From Bacteroidaceae bacterium (lineage in GTDB: Bacteria; Bacteroidota; Bacteroidia; Bacteroidales; Bacteroidaceae): a DNA stretch of 64,000 nt. A program made the translations under genes and the position numbers. The notes beneath the pieces were generated by a model. It was not told where the DNA came from and did no database searches. It worked only from the letters and a program-made list of their open reading frames with translations. Shown here piece by piece: positions 47,298-56,320 of the stretch; position 1 is the stretch's first letter, and the number at the start of each line of letters is the position of its first letter. The DNA lies in NCBI GenBank assembly GCA_016286165.1, contig JAEESE010000012.1:1-64000 (forward strand), read 5' to 3'.

Positions 47298-47498
47298 ATG
47301 TTTGCAAAAGCAGGTGAAATCGCAGGTGCTATCTGGAATGCACTTAACGAGAATGGTGCCATGAGCGCCAAGGATCTGAAGAAGGCTGCCAAGGCCAAGA
47401 GCGAGAAGGATTTGTATCTCGGTCTCGGTTGGTTGCTTCGCGAGGACAAGCTCAACGCCGAGGGCGATGAGAAGGATCCCATCTTCAGCCTCAAGTAA
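47298..47498 (+). CDS. Small winged-helix DNA-binding-like protein (66 aa)
   Basis: MFAKAGEIAGAIWNALNENGAMSAKDLKKAAKAKSEKDLYLGLGWLLREDKL. Confidence 0.85.
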   Translation: MFAKAGEIAGAIWNALNENGAMSAKDLKKAAKAKSEKDLYLGLGWLLREDKLNAEGDEKDPIFSLK

Positions 47499-47528
47499 GA
47501 GACAATTTGATTCTACATCAATCACGTT

Positions 47529-47565
47529 ATCCCCGAAACCTCTTCTGGTTCCGGGGATATTTGTT
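47529..47565 (+). terminator. Terminator
   Basis: ATCCCCGAAACC-tcttct-GGTTCCGGGGAT then ATTTGTTT. Confidence 0.8.
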
Positions 47566-47610
47566 TCTCAGCATATTATACTTAAACTTCTTTGCCTAGG
47601 CTATTCCCAA

Positions 47611-47720
47611 TTTAGGTTAGCCTAACAGATCGATTAGGTTAAGCTAAATGTCCTATTATGTTGGGATAATAGCTCAATTATGTCGGGATAATAGCTCAAT
47701 TATGTTGGGATGATAGTTTC
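47611..47720. repeat. Tandem array, exact 22-bp period (3 clear and 2 degenerate units)
   Basis: attatgttgggataatagctca units at 47655, 47677, 47699; degenerate units at 47611 and 47633. Confidence 0.8.
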
Positions 47721-47785
47721 CTTCAATTTTTACCATCTTCGCTTCTTTTTTCACCTTCTTTTCTTGCGATGCTAATAATTCTTTG

Positions 47786-47793
47786 TACTTTTG
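47786..47793 (+). promoter_or_regulatory. -7 box TACTTTTG upstream of the flavodoxin-like gene
   Basis: TAnnTTTG. Confidence 0.55.
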
Positions 47794-47846
47794 TGGCACA
47801 ATACAATTATTGTTTAGTCACTAATCCTATATTAATACGAAGTAAT

Positions 47847-48455
47847 ATGAAAGTGCTATTGATAAATGGAAGTCCCCGCGAAAGGGGCAATACGTTCACA
47901 GCCTTGAACGAGGTCGCTTTAACCCTTAATGCCGAGGGCGTTGACACTGAGATAATCAGTATAGGAAAAAAGGCTGTTCAAGGATGTATAGCTTGTGGCA
48001 TGTGTGGACGGACAGGCAAATGTACGTTCAACGACGAATTGTATTACAAGGTCTTGCGATGCGTAAAGGATGGCATCGACGGTCTTATTATAGGCTCGCC
48101 AGTGTATTATGGCGGTCCCAACGGTTCGCTTTGTGCTTTGCTTGACCGCGTGTTCTATTCCTTGGGCGCCGACCTGCAGTATAAGCCCGGTGCCAGCGTC
48201 GTGGTTTGTCGTCGCGGTGGGGCTTCAGCTGCTTTCGACCGTTTGAACAAGTACTTCCAGATTATGAACATGCCATTAGTGACATCGCAGTATTGGAACA
48301 TGGTTTACGGCCAAACACCTGGTCAGGCTGCTCAAGATGAAGAAGGCATGCAAACTATGCGCACCCTGGCACGGAATATGGCTTGGATGCTGAAGAGCTT
48401 ACAAGGACGCCCGCAGAACAATGAACCGCGGGCGTGGACTAATTTTATTCGATAA
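47847..48455 (+). CDS. Flavodoxin-family / NADPH-dependent FMN reductase
   Basis: MKVLLINGSPRERGNTFTALNEVA; GCIACGMCGRTGKCTFND; GSPVYYGGPNGSLCALLDR. Confidence 0.92.
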   Translation: MKVLLINGSPRERGNTFTALNEVALTLNAEGVDTEIISIGKKAVQGCIACGMCGRTGKCTFNDELYYKVLRCVKDGIDGLIIGSPVYYGGPNGSLCALLDRVFYSLGADLQYKPGASVVVCRRGGASAAFDRLNKYFQIMNMPLVTSQYWNMVYGQTPGQAAQDEEGMQTMRTLARNMAWMLKSLQGRPQNNEPRAWTNFIR

Positions 48456-48466
48456 GGGCGGGCTCG

Positions 48467-49576
48467 TTAGCCTATTACCCATTTACTGCCTGGAATCATC
48501 GAGAGTAAACGGGTGGTAATCCAGCAACAGATAAACGTGAGAATGGCTATCACGGGAATTGCTATCCAAACAGGGATAAGTGGATTAGCCGGGTCGCCGC
48601 CTATGATGGCATTGCTGATGGGAGCCAAATAGAGAAGGTGCATCAGGTACATGCCAAAGGTGAGCTTTGAGGTAGTGGTGACCAAGCCCGGAGCCTGCTT
48701 CTGCTGAATACATGTGAAGAGCAGGAAAGCGCCGAAGGTGGCAAGTACCACATTAGGTGTGCAGAACTCCCAACTCCATTCCAGCAGCGGAGTCTCGATG
48801 AGTTGTCCGGGCGTGCCTTTGTACCAGAAGGACCAGGCTGTGAAAACTGCTCCTACGACGAAGCAGACGGCTCCTATGCGCAAACGTTTGTCGCGTGACC
48901 ACTGAAGATGCTTCTGAATATAGTGAGCCAGAACGAGATAGCCAAGATAGCCTGAGCAGTACCAAAGCATATCATAGCGATTCCAGAAACATGCACCCCA
49001 CAACTCGGGTGTCACAAGACGCTGCAGCCAAGGTATGAGTGTCGTGAATGCAAAGATATAGAGGAATAACCGCTCATCGCGTGCGGAAGCCCGTTCAAGC
49101 CATGGCGAAACAATCGGTATTATCAGATAGAGGCTGATGAGCGGATACATAAACCATAGGTGGCCGGCCATAGAGGGGAAGTTGAAGGGCAGGTGCATCA
49201 GGTCGTTCATTGATTGTTCCCAAGTCATGGCACCCCATGCCAGAGGCAGGAAAGTGTATATGAGCATGAATGCAATCATGGGCGGCAATATGCGTAGGAA
49301 ACGGTGGCGATAGAAGCCAGCCATGGTCTGGTCGGGACGTAAAGGCACGAGTAGGAAAGATGACACTACTATAAATAAAGGTACGCACGTGCGCGCGACG
49401 CCACCATCGTAGAAGGCTACCCAAAATCGGTTTGCCTCAGTGGCAAGCATTGATACATTCCCGGCCAAACCGGATGAGTCTGCGCCATAGAAGTTCTCGC
49501 TGGCATGGACAAGCATCACGAGGAAACAGGCTACCACTCGAAGGTAGTCGATGAAAACTATTCGATCTCTTTGCAT
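48467..49576 (-). CDS. Acyltransferase family 3 membrane protein
   Basis: DRIVFIDYLRVVACFLVMLVHA; GHLWFMYPLISLYLIIPIVSPWL; multi-TM. Confidence 0.92.
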   Translation of the reverse strand: MQRDRIVFIDYLRVVACFLVMLVHASENFYGADSSGLAGNVSMLATEANRFWVAFYDGGVARTCVPLFIVVSSFLLVPLRPDQTMAGFYRHRFLRILPPMIAFMLIYTFLPLAWGAMTWEQSMNDLMHLPFNFPSMAGHLWFMYPLISLYLIIPIVSPWLERASARDERLFLYIFAFTTLIPWLQRLVTPELWGACFWNRYDMLWYCSGYLGYLVLAHYIQKHLQWSRDKRLRIGAVCFVVGAVFTAWSFWYKGTPGQLIETPLLEWSWEFCTPNVVLATFGAFLLFTCIQQKQAPGLVTTTSKLTFGMYLMHLLYLAPISNAIIGGDPANPLIPVWIAIPVIAILTFICCWITTRLLSMIPGSKWVIG

Positions 49577-49609
49577 GACGTAAGCAGTTGAAGATGATTC
49601 CTTGACGAT

Positions 49610-50032
49610 TTATTCGTCGCTGTCGCCACCGTCGATCTTGGTCATCTTGTCGTTGGCAAGGTCGAAAGCATACCACACCTTCTTTGGCTTGAGCACTTTA
49701 AGGAACTCGGGATAGTATTTCTTCTTGGCGGCCAGTTCCTTGGACTCGGACTCCAGCTTAGCCTCGAAGAGTTGCTTGGCCTGGGCATCGGTAATGGTGC
49801 CGGCTTTCTCGGCTGCCTTGTATTTCTTCTTGACATCGTCGTAGATGTCGCCAGCGGCTTTACGCTCATTGAGATAAGCTTTGAGAATAGGGCTGAAAGC
49901 GGCTTCCGTCTTCTTGTCGAGATGGAGGTTCTTCATTGTGTAAGTGTAACGCTTCTCAGTCTTAGTCTGAGCAAGGACCTGTGTTGTGCCTACGATGAAT
50001 AGTGCAATTAAGGCGAAAATGATTTTTCTCAT
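49610..50032 (-). CDS. Small exported helical protein
   Basis: MRKIIFALIALFIVGTTQVLAQ signal peptide, Lys-rich helical body. Confidence 0.75.
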   Translation of the reverse strand: MRKIIFALIALFIVGTTQVLAQTKTEKRYTYTMKNLHLDKKTEAAFSPILKAYLNERKAAGDIYDDVKKKYKAAEKAGTITDAQAKQLFEAKLESESKELAAKKKYYPEFLKVLKPKKVWYAFDLANDKMTKIDGGDSDE

Positions 50033-50036
50033 AATA

Positions 50037-51992
50037 TTACTTGTTGTTTTTATGTTTACGGTTGATATTCTTGTTTTTGACAGATGTTGGTGTTTTTGGT
50101 TTAATACCGCCGAAAAGCTGGATTAGGAGGTCCATGCGACCTAAGCGCTTCAGTTCTTCTTCTATACGATGTCGCTCCTCGGGCTTATACCAGAAGAAGA
50201 ACATGCGCTGGGCTTGCTTTTCTGATGGAGTGCGGGCTACGAAGACCGGCTCGAGCGTGTCCGGATCGTAGCCTGTGGCCCACATCGTGGTGGCAGTGGT
50301 CATGGGCGTGGGCGTGAAGTCCTGCACCTGCTCGAGGTGGAAATCGAGTTGCTTGGTTGCTATTGCCAGTTCTGCCATATCCTCGGCATGACAACCTGGA
50401 TGTGAGCTTATGAAATAAGGAATAATCTGCTGACGCAAGCCGCACTCGCGGTTTATCCTGTCGAATTGCCGCTTGAAATCGTAGAACAGACTAAAGGAAG
50501 GTTTTCGCATGAGCCCGAGCACACGGTTGGATGTGTGTTCCGGAGCCACCTTTAGTCGGCCGCTTACGTGGCGCGTTATCAGTTCGCGAGTGTAATCTTG
50601 TGCTGCGCGGTTTAGGGCTTCGTCATGCCAGTCGTGCAACAAAAGGTCGTATCGGACTCCGCTACCTATAAAACTATGTTTAATGTAAGGCAGGGCATCC
50701 ACTGCACGGTAGATATCGAGAAGTGGACGATGGTCGCCATTGAGGTTTTTGCACACGTTGGGATGGATGCATGAAGGTCTGTGGCAGCGACGGCATATGT
50801 CAGGGTTCTTGCCGCTCATCTTATACATGTTTGCCGATGGACCTCCAAGGTCGGAGAGTACGCCGCGGAAGCCTGGCAACTGTGAGATAGCTTCCACCTC
50901 ACGAAGGATGCTCTCCTTGGAACGGCTCATGATATGCTTGCCCTGGTGTGCTGATATTGTGCAGAAGGCACAACCGCCGAAACAGCCGCGATGCAGACAA
51001 ACGGAGAAACGAATCATGTCGTAAGCTGGAATGCGCTTGCCTTCGTAGCGGGGATGTGGCAGGCGGGTGTATGGCAGGTCGAAGGAGTGGTCAAGCTGCT
51101 CGGTGGTCATAGGCGGGAAAGGAGGGTTGACTACTACCCATCGGCCTCTGGCCTGTTGCAGCAACCGATGACCTGTGTCGGAATTGCTTTGAGTCTCTAT
51201 CTTATGGAAGTTCTCGGCGTGGAAACGCGGCTCGTCAAGGCATTCCTCGTAGCTATGTAGAACGATGTCGTCTGTTGTAATGCCTTCAGGAATATCATGC
51301 TCATTGTCGTAAGCCACCACGCTTTGACTTAACGAAGGAAGTGCTTCTCGCAAGGCGGTGGCTGTGAGCATGGCATTACCCTCATCATCGTAGGCGAGGG
51401 CAGGGTGGTAGCTTTCGATGAGCTCAAGACTGAGGCGTGTGAGTTCCAAGGTCGGTTGTTCGCCCATTCCATAAAGAATCACATCGGCTCCGCTGTCGAG
51501 CAGGATACTTGGACGCAGACGCTCCTGCCAATAATCGTAATGTGCAAGACGGCGGAGTGAGGCTTCAATACCTCCGAGCACCACAGGTACGTCTGGGTAC
51601 AATTTCTTCACGGCTTGCGTGTAAACAATGGTAGGATACTCGGGACGGAGATCGTGACGCCCATCGGGCGAATAAGCATCCTCGGAACGCAGTCGGCGGG
51701 CTGCCGTGTATTTGTTTACCATGGAATCCATACACCCTGGAGCCACACCAAACCAGAGGCGAGGGCGCCCCAAACGACGGAAATCACGCAGGTCGCCGTG
51801 CCAGTCAGGCTGCGGGATTATTGCCACACGCAAGCCCTCGGCTTCCAGAAGTCGTCCTATTACCGCAGCACCAAACGAGGGGTGATCAACATATGCATCA
51901 GCCGAGAGCAGGATGACATCAGCCTGATCCCAGCCGCGCTGTTCCATCTCGCGGCGGTTAGTGGGTAAAAAATGACTTGTTGTAAGTGGCAT
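50037..51992 (-). CDS. ygiQ: YgiQ-family radical SAM protein
   Basis: FLPTNRREMEQRGWDQADVILLSADAYVDHPSFGAAVIGR; CLHRGCFGGCAFCTISAHQGK. Confidence 0.96.
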   Translation of the reverse strand: MPLTTSHFLPTNRREMEQRGWDQADVILLSADAYVDHPSFGAAVIGRLLEAEGLRVAIIPQPDWHGDLRDFRRLGRPRLWFGVAPGCMDSMVNKYTAARRLRSEDAYSPDGRHDLRPEYPTIVYTQAVKKLYPDVPVVLGGIEASLRRLAHYDYWQERLRPSILLDSGADVILYGMGEQPTLELTRLSLELIESYHPALAYDDEGNAMLTATALREALPSLSQSVVAYDNEHDIPEGITTDDIVLHSYEECLDEPRFHAENFHKIETQSNSDTGHRLLQQARGRWVVVNPPFPPMTTEQLDHSFDLPYTRLPHPRYEGKRIPAYDMIRFSVCLHRGCFGGCAFCTISAHQGKHIMSRSKESILREVEAISQLPGFRGVLSDLGGPSANMYKMSGKNPDICRRCHRPSCIHPNVCKNLNGDHRPLLDIYRAVDALPYIKHSFIGSGVRYDLLLHDWHDEALNRAAQDYTRELITRHVSGRLKVAPEHTSNRVLGLMRKPSFSLFYDFKRQFDRINRECGLRQQIIPYFISSHPGCHAEDMAELAIATKQLDFHLEQVQDFTPTPMTTATTMWATGYDPDTLEPVFVARTPSEKQAQRMFFFWYKPEERHRIEEELKRLGRMDLLIQLFGGIKPKTPTSVKNKNINRKHKNNK

Positions 51993-52118
51993 TACGACTG
52001 GATATAAATGGCATCACGACCGTATGTAAGTGGCTTCACGACCGTTTGTGTTAGGCTTCACGACCGTATGTGTTAGGCCTCACGACCGTATGTGTTGGGC
52101 TTTACGACTGGTCGCGTT
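51987..52118. repeat. Tandem array of six exact 22-bp units between the lipid kinase and ygiQ
   Basis: Units start at 51987, 52009, 52031, 52053, 52075, 52097; consensus tggcttcacgaccgtatgtgtt. Confidence 0.95.
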
Positions 52119-53127
52119 GCAGGATGCGACCTAATAAGTTTTTATTAATGGCTAGAAGTTTGCGTTGCTGTGATTTGATATCAGCTGTCACTTGGTCATA
52201 CAATTCCTGTATGGCGTGTACGATAGGCGCTTGCGTCTTGTCAGCTTCCTCATTTACAACTACGCGTAAGCCTTTAGGCACGAGATGAATTTCTATATCC
52301 TCGCCTGCTTCCGCCGGCTCGCCGTCGTAGTGGATGACGCCTGGTTGAGAACGATGCACGTGCAACGACTTGCATTGGATTGTCCGCACATGGGAATTGG
52401 TATCGAGCGTCTTGTTGAGCATCTGCATCACCAGTTGCGGAGCACCAAGCACATTAAGCGGCTCAATGATGGTGACGTCGAGCAGACCGTCGCTCATTGA
52501 AGCCTGAGGAGCAATGTAGAAGTTGTTGCCGTACTGAGAAGCATTGCCGCAGGCTATAAGGAACGCTTTGTATGTTTCCGTCTGGCCGTCAATATTCAGC
52601 TCGTAGGTCTCTGGTTCGTAAGCCAAGCCGCCTCGTAAAGTGTTTTCAATGTATGTGCGCAGGCCACGCTTTCCGGAGCCTGCGAATTTCTCGCTAATGA
52701 AAGCGTCAAATCCCATTCCACATGTGCAGAAGAAAGGGATGTCATTGATCATTCCATAGTCAAGCGGCTTAATGTCGCAACGTGCCAGCACGCGCATAGC
52801 TTTGTCTGGATCCATTGGGATGCCCAGATGCCGGGCCAGACCGTTGCCGCTGCCCATGGGAATGATGGCAAGGGCGGTGTTTGTGTGGCGCAATGATCGT
52901 GCCACTTCGTTTACGGTGCCATCGCCACCTATGGCTACACAGACGTCCACTTCGTTGAGTGCTGCCTGTTGTGCAAGGTCGGCTGCATGACCACGATGGT
53001 CTGTCCATTCCACTTGCCATTCGAAACGGTCTGCATCGAGGAACGAAGGCAGCGACTGAATTATTTGGCTTTTATCGCGTGTTCCAGAAATAGGATTAGC
53101 AATGAATAACAAACGTGTCTTGCTCAT
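52102..53127 (-). CDS. Diacylglycerol/sphingosine-kinase-family lipid kinase
   Basis: MSKTRLLFIANPISGTRDK; VCVAIGGDGTVNEVARSL; IPMGSGNGLARHLGIP. Confidence 0.95.
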   Translation of the reverse strand: MSKTRLLFIANPISGTRDKSQIIQSLPSFLDADRFEWQVEWTDHRGHAADLAQQAALNEVDVCVAIGGDGTVNEVARSLRHTNTALAIIPMGSGNGLARHLGIPMDPDKAMRVLARCDIKPLDYGMINDIPFFCTCGMGFDAFISEKFAGSGKRGLRTYIENTLRGGLAYEPETYELNIDGQTETYKAFLIACGNASQYGNNFYIAPQASMSDGLLDVTIIEPLNVLGAPQLVMQMLNKTLDTNSHVRTIQCKSLHVHRSQPGVIHYDGEPAEAGEDIEIHLVPKGLRVVVNEEADKTQAPIVHAIQELYDQVTADIKSQQRKLLAINKNLLGRILQRDQS

Positions 53128-53149
53128 GATAATACAATTTATGTCGGCA

Positions 53150-53157
53150 CAAATATA
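53150..53157 (-). promoter_or_regulatory. -7 box for the lipid kinase/ygiQ operon
   Basis: CAAATATA on + strand. Confidence 0.5.
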
Positions 53158-53251
53158 CACAAAAAGTAGTAACGAGATAAGCCTTTGGAAGAAAAAGAAT
53201 AAGTTTTTGCACATTTTATCTCAGAAAATGCAATATCTTAAAAATTATTGT

Positions 53252-53259
53252 TACCTTTG
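53252..53259 (+). promoter_or_regulatory. -7 box TACCTTTG for spt
   Basis: TAnnTTTG upstream of ATG 53303. Confidence 0.6.
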
Positions 53260-53302
53260 CGCCGCTTTTAGATACAAACAGAACCTATACATATTTTATT
53301 AT

Positions 53303-54493
53303 ATGGGAATTTTACAAGAAAGACTGGCCAAGTACGACCGTCCTCAGAAATACAAAGAGTTGGGTATTTACCCATATTTTCGTGAGATAGAAGGAAAACA
53401 GGGTACAGAAGTTATTATGGAAGGCCATCGTGTGCTGATGTTTGGTTCGAATGCATATACTGGTCTTACCGGTGATGACCGTGTGATAGAGGCTGGCATA
53501 AAGGCTATGCGTCAGTACGGTAGCGGATGTGCCGGTTCGCGCTTCCTCAATGGCACTCTCGACTTGCACGTGCAACTGGAGAAGGAACTGGCCGAGTTCG
53601 TAGGCAAAGAGGAAACTATGTGTTTTGCCACAGGCTTCACCGTGAATAGCGGTGTGCTTGGGGTGCTTACCGACCGTCATGACTACATTATCTGCGACGA
53701 CCGCGACCATGCCAGTATCGTGGACGGTGTGCGCAATAGCTTCTCACAGCGTCTGAAGTACAAGCACAACGATATGGCTGAGTTGGAATCCCTGCTGCAG
53801 CGCTGCCCTGAGGATGTTGTCAAGCTGATTGTCGTTGACGGAGTTTTCTCAATGGAGGGTGACCTCTGCAAACTGCCCGAGATAATCGCTCTGAAGCATA
53901 AATATCCTGGCACAGCAGTGATGGTGGACGAAGCTCATGGTTTGGGCGTATTCGGCCGTCAGGGCCGTGGCGTATGTGACCACTTCGGCCTGACTGATGA
54001 GGTAGACCTCATTATGGGCACCTTCTCAAAGAGCCTTGCTTCAATTGGTGGTTTCATTGCTGCCGACAGCTCGATCATCAACTACCTTCGTCATCACACC
54101 CGCACCTATATCTTCTCGGCTTCGTGCACACCCGCAGCTACAGCAGCAGCACGCGAGGCACTTCACATCATCCAGCAGGAGCCTGAACGTATTCAGAAGC
54201 TTTGGGATGTTACCAATTATGCCTTGCAGCGTTTCCGCGATGCTGGTTTCGAGATTGGTGACACAGAGAGCCCCATCATCCCTCTTTATGTTCGTGATGT
54301 CGACAAGACGTTCGCTGTTACCAAGATGGCATTCGATGCCGGTGTGTTCATCAATCCCGTTATTCCGCCCGCTTGTGCTCCGCAGGACACATTGGTGCGC
54401 GTAGCTCTTATGGCAACTCATACCAAGGAGCAGGTTGACGAGGCTGTGGAGGCACTGACGAACGTCTTCCGCGAGCTTGATATAATAAAGTAA
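53303..54493 (+). CDS. spt: Serine palmitoyltransferase (alpha-oxoamine synthase family)
   Basis: MGILQERLAKYDRPQKYKELGIYPYFREIEG; GSGCAGSRFLNGTLDLHVQLEKELAEFVGKEE; MVDEAHGLGVFGRQGRG; GTFSKSLASIGGF. Confidence 0.92.
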   Translation: MGILQERLAKYDRPQKYKELGIYPYFREIEGKQGTEVIMEGHRVLMFGSNAYTGLTGDDRVIEAGIKAMRQYGSGCAGSRFLNGTLDLHVQLEKELAEFVGKEETMCFATGFTVNSGVLGVLTDRHDYIICDDRDHASIVDGVRNSFSQRLKYKHNDMAELESLLQRCPEDVVKLIVVDGVFSMEGDLCKLPEIIALKHKYPGTAVMVDEAHGLGVFGRQGRGVCDHFGLTDEVDLIMGTFSKSLASIGGFIAADSSIINYLRHHTRTYIFSASCTPAATAAAREALHIIQQEPERIQKLWDVTNYALQRFRDAGFEIGDTESPIIPLYVRDVDKTFAVTKMAFDAGVFINPVIPPACAPQDTLVRVALMATHTKEQVDEAVEALTNVFRELDIIK

Positions 54494-54512
54494 AGAAATA
54501 TTTGCAAAATAA

Positions 54513-54544
54513 TTTGGTCGTTTCAGCGAAAACGACTACCTTTG
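54513..54544 (+). promoter_or_regulatory. Promoter TTTG-N20-TACCTTTG for the tRNA-Lys pair
   Basis: Good match to both -33 and -7 Bacteroidetes boxes. Confidence 0.65.
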
Positions 54545-54600
54545 CACCCGCAAAACCGAGAGAGGCAACGCAAGAAGTCTCAATCGGGTGAATGAAAGTT

Positions 54601-54673
54601 GCGTCCTTAGCTCAGTTGGTAGAGCAATTGACTCTTAATCAATGGGTCCAGGGTTCGAGCCCCTGAGGGCGTA
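54601..54673 (+). tRNA. tRNA-Lys(CTT), copy 1
   Basis: GCGTCCT...ATTGA-CTCTTAA-TCAAT...CAGGGTTCGAGCCCCTG-AGGGCGT-A. Confidence 0.95.
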
Positions 54674-54700
54674 CATAATCAAATAAATCGTCATTCATTT

Positions 54701-54773
54701 GCGTCCTTAGCTCAGTTGGTAGAGCAATTGACTCTTAATCAATGGGTCCAGGGTTCGAGCCCCTGAGGGCGTA
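54701..54773 (+). tRNA. tRNA-Lys(CTT), copy 2 (identical)
   Basis: Same 73-nt sequence as copy 1. Confidence 0.95.
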
Positions 54774-54816
54774 CAATATAGGCTTCGTCGCGAGGACGAG
54801 GCTTATATTGTTTTTA
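54774..54816. terminator. Terminator after the tRNA-Lys pair (bidirectional)
   Basis: ACAATATAGGCTTCGTC-gcga-GGACGAGGCTTATATTGT then TTTTTA; the stem begins at 54773, the tRNA last base. Confidence 0.8.
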
Positions 54817-54852
54817 TATGGTTTAGTGCAAAGAAATGAGTCGCTACATCAC

Positions 54853-55743
54853 TTATCTTGAAGGATGGATAAGTATATCATCAACTGTATAGTGATCCAT
54901 GAAACAACTGCGGTCTACGTTTCCGCGTATGCCGCGTACACGGCTTGTAGCTGAATACTGCCACATTACGAAAGCTGCATTGTCGCACAACTGTGGCACT
55001 TCCTCAGCATAACGGGCGACCATGTACTTGTAGTTTGTAAACGGGCCGCTTAGGTATTTATTGTAGAAGTCGCGCGAGCAGTAGAGCACAGGCTTAACGC
55101 CATAGTGACGTTCAACCAATTGTATGAAAGCTCTGAGGTTGCGCTGGAATTGCTGTAAGGGTTCGCGTCCGCGTCTCTCAATGTCGATGATAGGCAACAA
55201 GTCCATCTCCCTAAGGTTTACGGTGTTGCGTAGGTTGTTGAATTGAAGTTGCGGACTGACGCTTGGTATATAAAAGTGATAGATGCCGACTCGGAGTCCT
55301 GCACGTTTAGCACCATTAAGATTGGTACGGTATGTGTTGTCTACGAGGTTTGCCCCTTCAGTAGCCTTAATGTATACATAAGCCACATCTCCGCTACGTG
55401 CTACTTCATGCCAGTTGATTGAGCCTTGATAATGGGAAACGTCAATGCCGGCAATGCGTTTGTTTGGTGTATGGTGTTGAAGTACCACTTTATTCACACT
55501 CCCAATCTCCACTTCGGGAGCCATTTCAGGTTGTGGAGTAAGCGCAGGGATAATAGCATCAGGCTGGGGAAGGGCGTCGTCTTCGTCAGTCTCTACTTGC
55601 TGTACAGCCTTCTTGGTCTTATTGATCTTCGCGTCGGCAGCAGAAGAAAAGGCGAAAAGACCAAGCACCGTACATACTATAAGAATATGTACGCGTGCAT
55701 GGATGAATCTTAATATGGACGTGGAAAGAGCTACTGACGCCAT
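54853..55743 (-). CDS. Glycoside hydrolase family 25 lysozyme
   Basis: GIDVSHYQGSINWHEVARSGDVAYVYIKATEGANLVDNTYRTNLNGAKRAGLRVGIYHF. Confidence 0.95.
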   Translation of the reverse strand: MASVALSTSILRFIHARVHILIVCTVLGLFAFSSAADAKINKTKKAVQQVETDEDDALPQPDAIIPALTPQPEMAPEVEIGSVNKVVLQHHTPNKRIAGIDVSHYQGSINWHEVARSGDVAYVYIKATEGANLVDNTYRTNLNGAKRAGLRVGIYHFYIPSVSPQLQFNNLRNTVNLREMDLLPIIDIERRGREPLQQFQRNLRAFIQLVERHYGVKPVLYCSRDFYNKYLSGPFTNYKYMVARYAEEVPQLCDNAAFVMWQYSATSRVRGIRGNVDRSCFMDHYTVDDILIHPSR

Positions 55744-55746
55744 GTG

Positions 55747-56226
55747 CTATTCCATCTCTGAACCGTCGAACGTGAGGGGTAGAAGATCGCGAACGCTGTC
55801 GACAATATAAATTCCGTCTTCGCCATATAGCAATACACGAATAGGTCGGCCATAACGTGTCTCGGCTTCAAGCAAGGCTTGGCGGCAGGCCCCACATGGC
55901 GACACGGGCTTGCCGAGAAATGCCCCTCCTGTAAAAGCTGCTATAGCAATGGCCACGGGAGCTTGTTCGGGAGCATTGGCCTGAGCAAAACAGAAAGCGG
56001 TGCGTTCGGCACATAAGCCCACGGGAAACGAGGCATTCTCCTGATTACTGCCGCAGTAAATGCTGCCGTCGGCAAGGCGCAGGGCCGCTCCAACTTTGAA
56101 ATGGGAGTATGGCGAATAACTGTTGGCAGTCATGTCCTTGGCCTTTAGTACTAATTCGCGGTCATCAGCGGTCAATTCGTCAAGCGAAACGACACGAACG
56201 GTGAGGTTTATTTGAATTTCTTTCAT
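55747..56226 (-). CDS. cdd: Cytidine deaminase
   Basis: SPYSHFKVGAAL; VGLCAERTAFCFA; PVSPCGACRQALLE. Confidence 0.96.
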   Translation of the reverse strand: MKEIQINLTVRVVSLDELTADDRELVLKAKDMTANSYSPYSHFKVGAALRLADGSIYCGSNQENASFPVGLCAERTAFCFAQANAPEQAPVAIAIAAFTGGAFLGKPVSPCGACRQALLEAETRYGRPIRVLLYGEDGIYIVDSVRDLLPLTFDGSEME

Positions 56227-56246
56227 GTTTTTCTCATTTTTCTCGA

Positions 56247-56254
56247 CAAATATA
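56247..56254 (-). promoter_or_regulatory. -7 box for the cdd/GH25 operon
   Basis: CAAATATA on + strand. Confidence 0.5.
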
Positions 56255-56287
56255 GTAAGGTTTTTCGATAATTTCCCAAAAAAGGAT

Positions 56288-56295
56288 TACTTTTG
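56288..56295 (+). promoter_or_regulatory. -7 box TACTTTTG
   Basis: TAnnTTTG upstream of ATG 56321. Confidence 0.6.
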
Positions 56296-56320
56296 TGGCG
56301 GTATTAATGTTTTTTAGTCA

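Noticed and set aside
51987-52118. CRISPR array
   Set aside because: Units are directly tandem (22 bp) with no spacers and no cas genes nearby.
53102-53302. 67-aa N-terminal extension of SPT
   Set aside because: Overlaps the divergent promoter region; the conserved SPT start MGILQERLAKY is at 53303 after a good -7 box.
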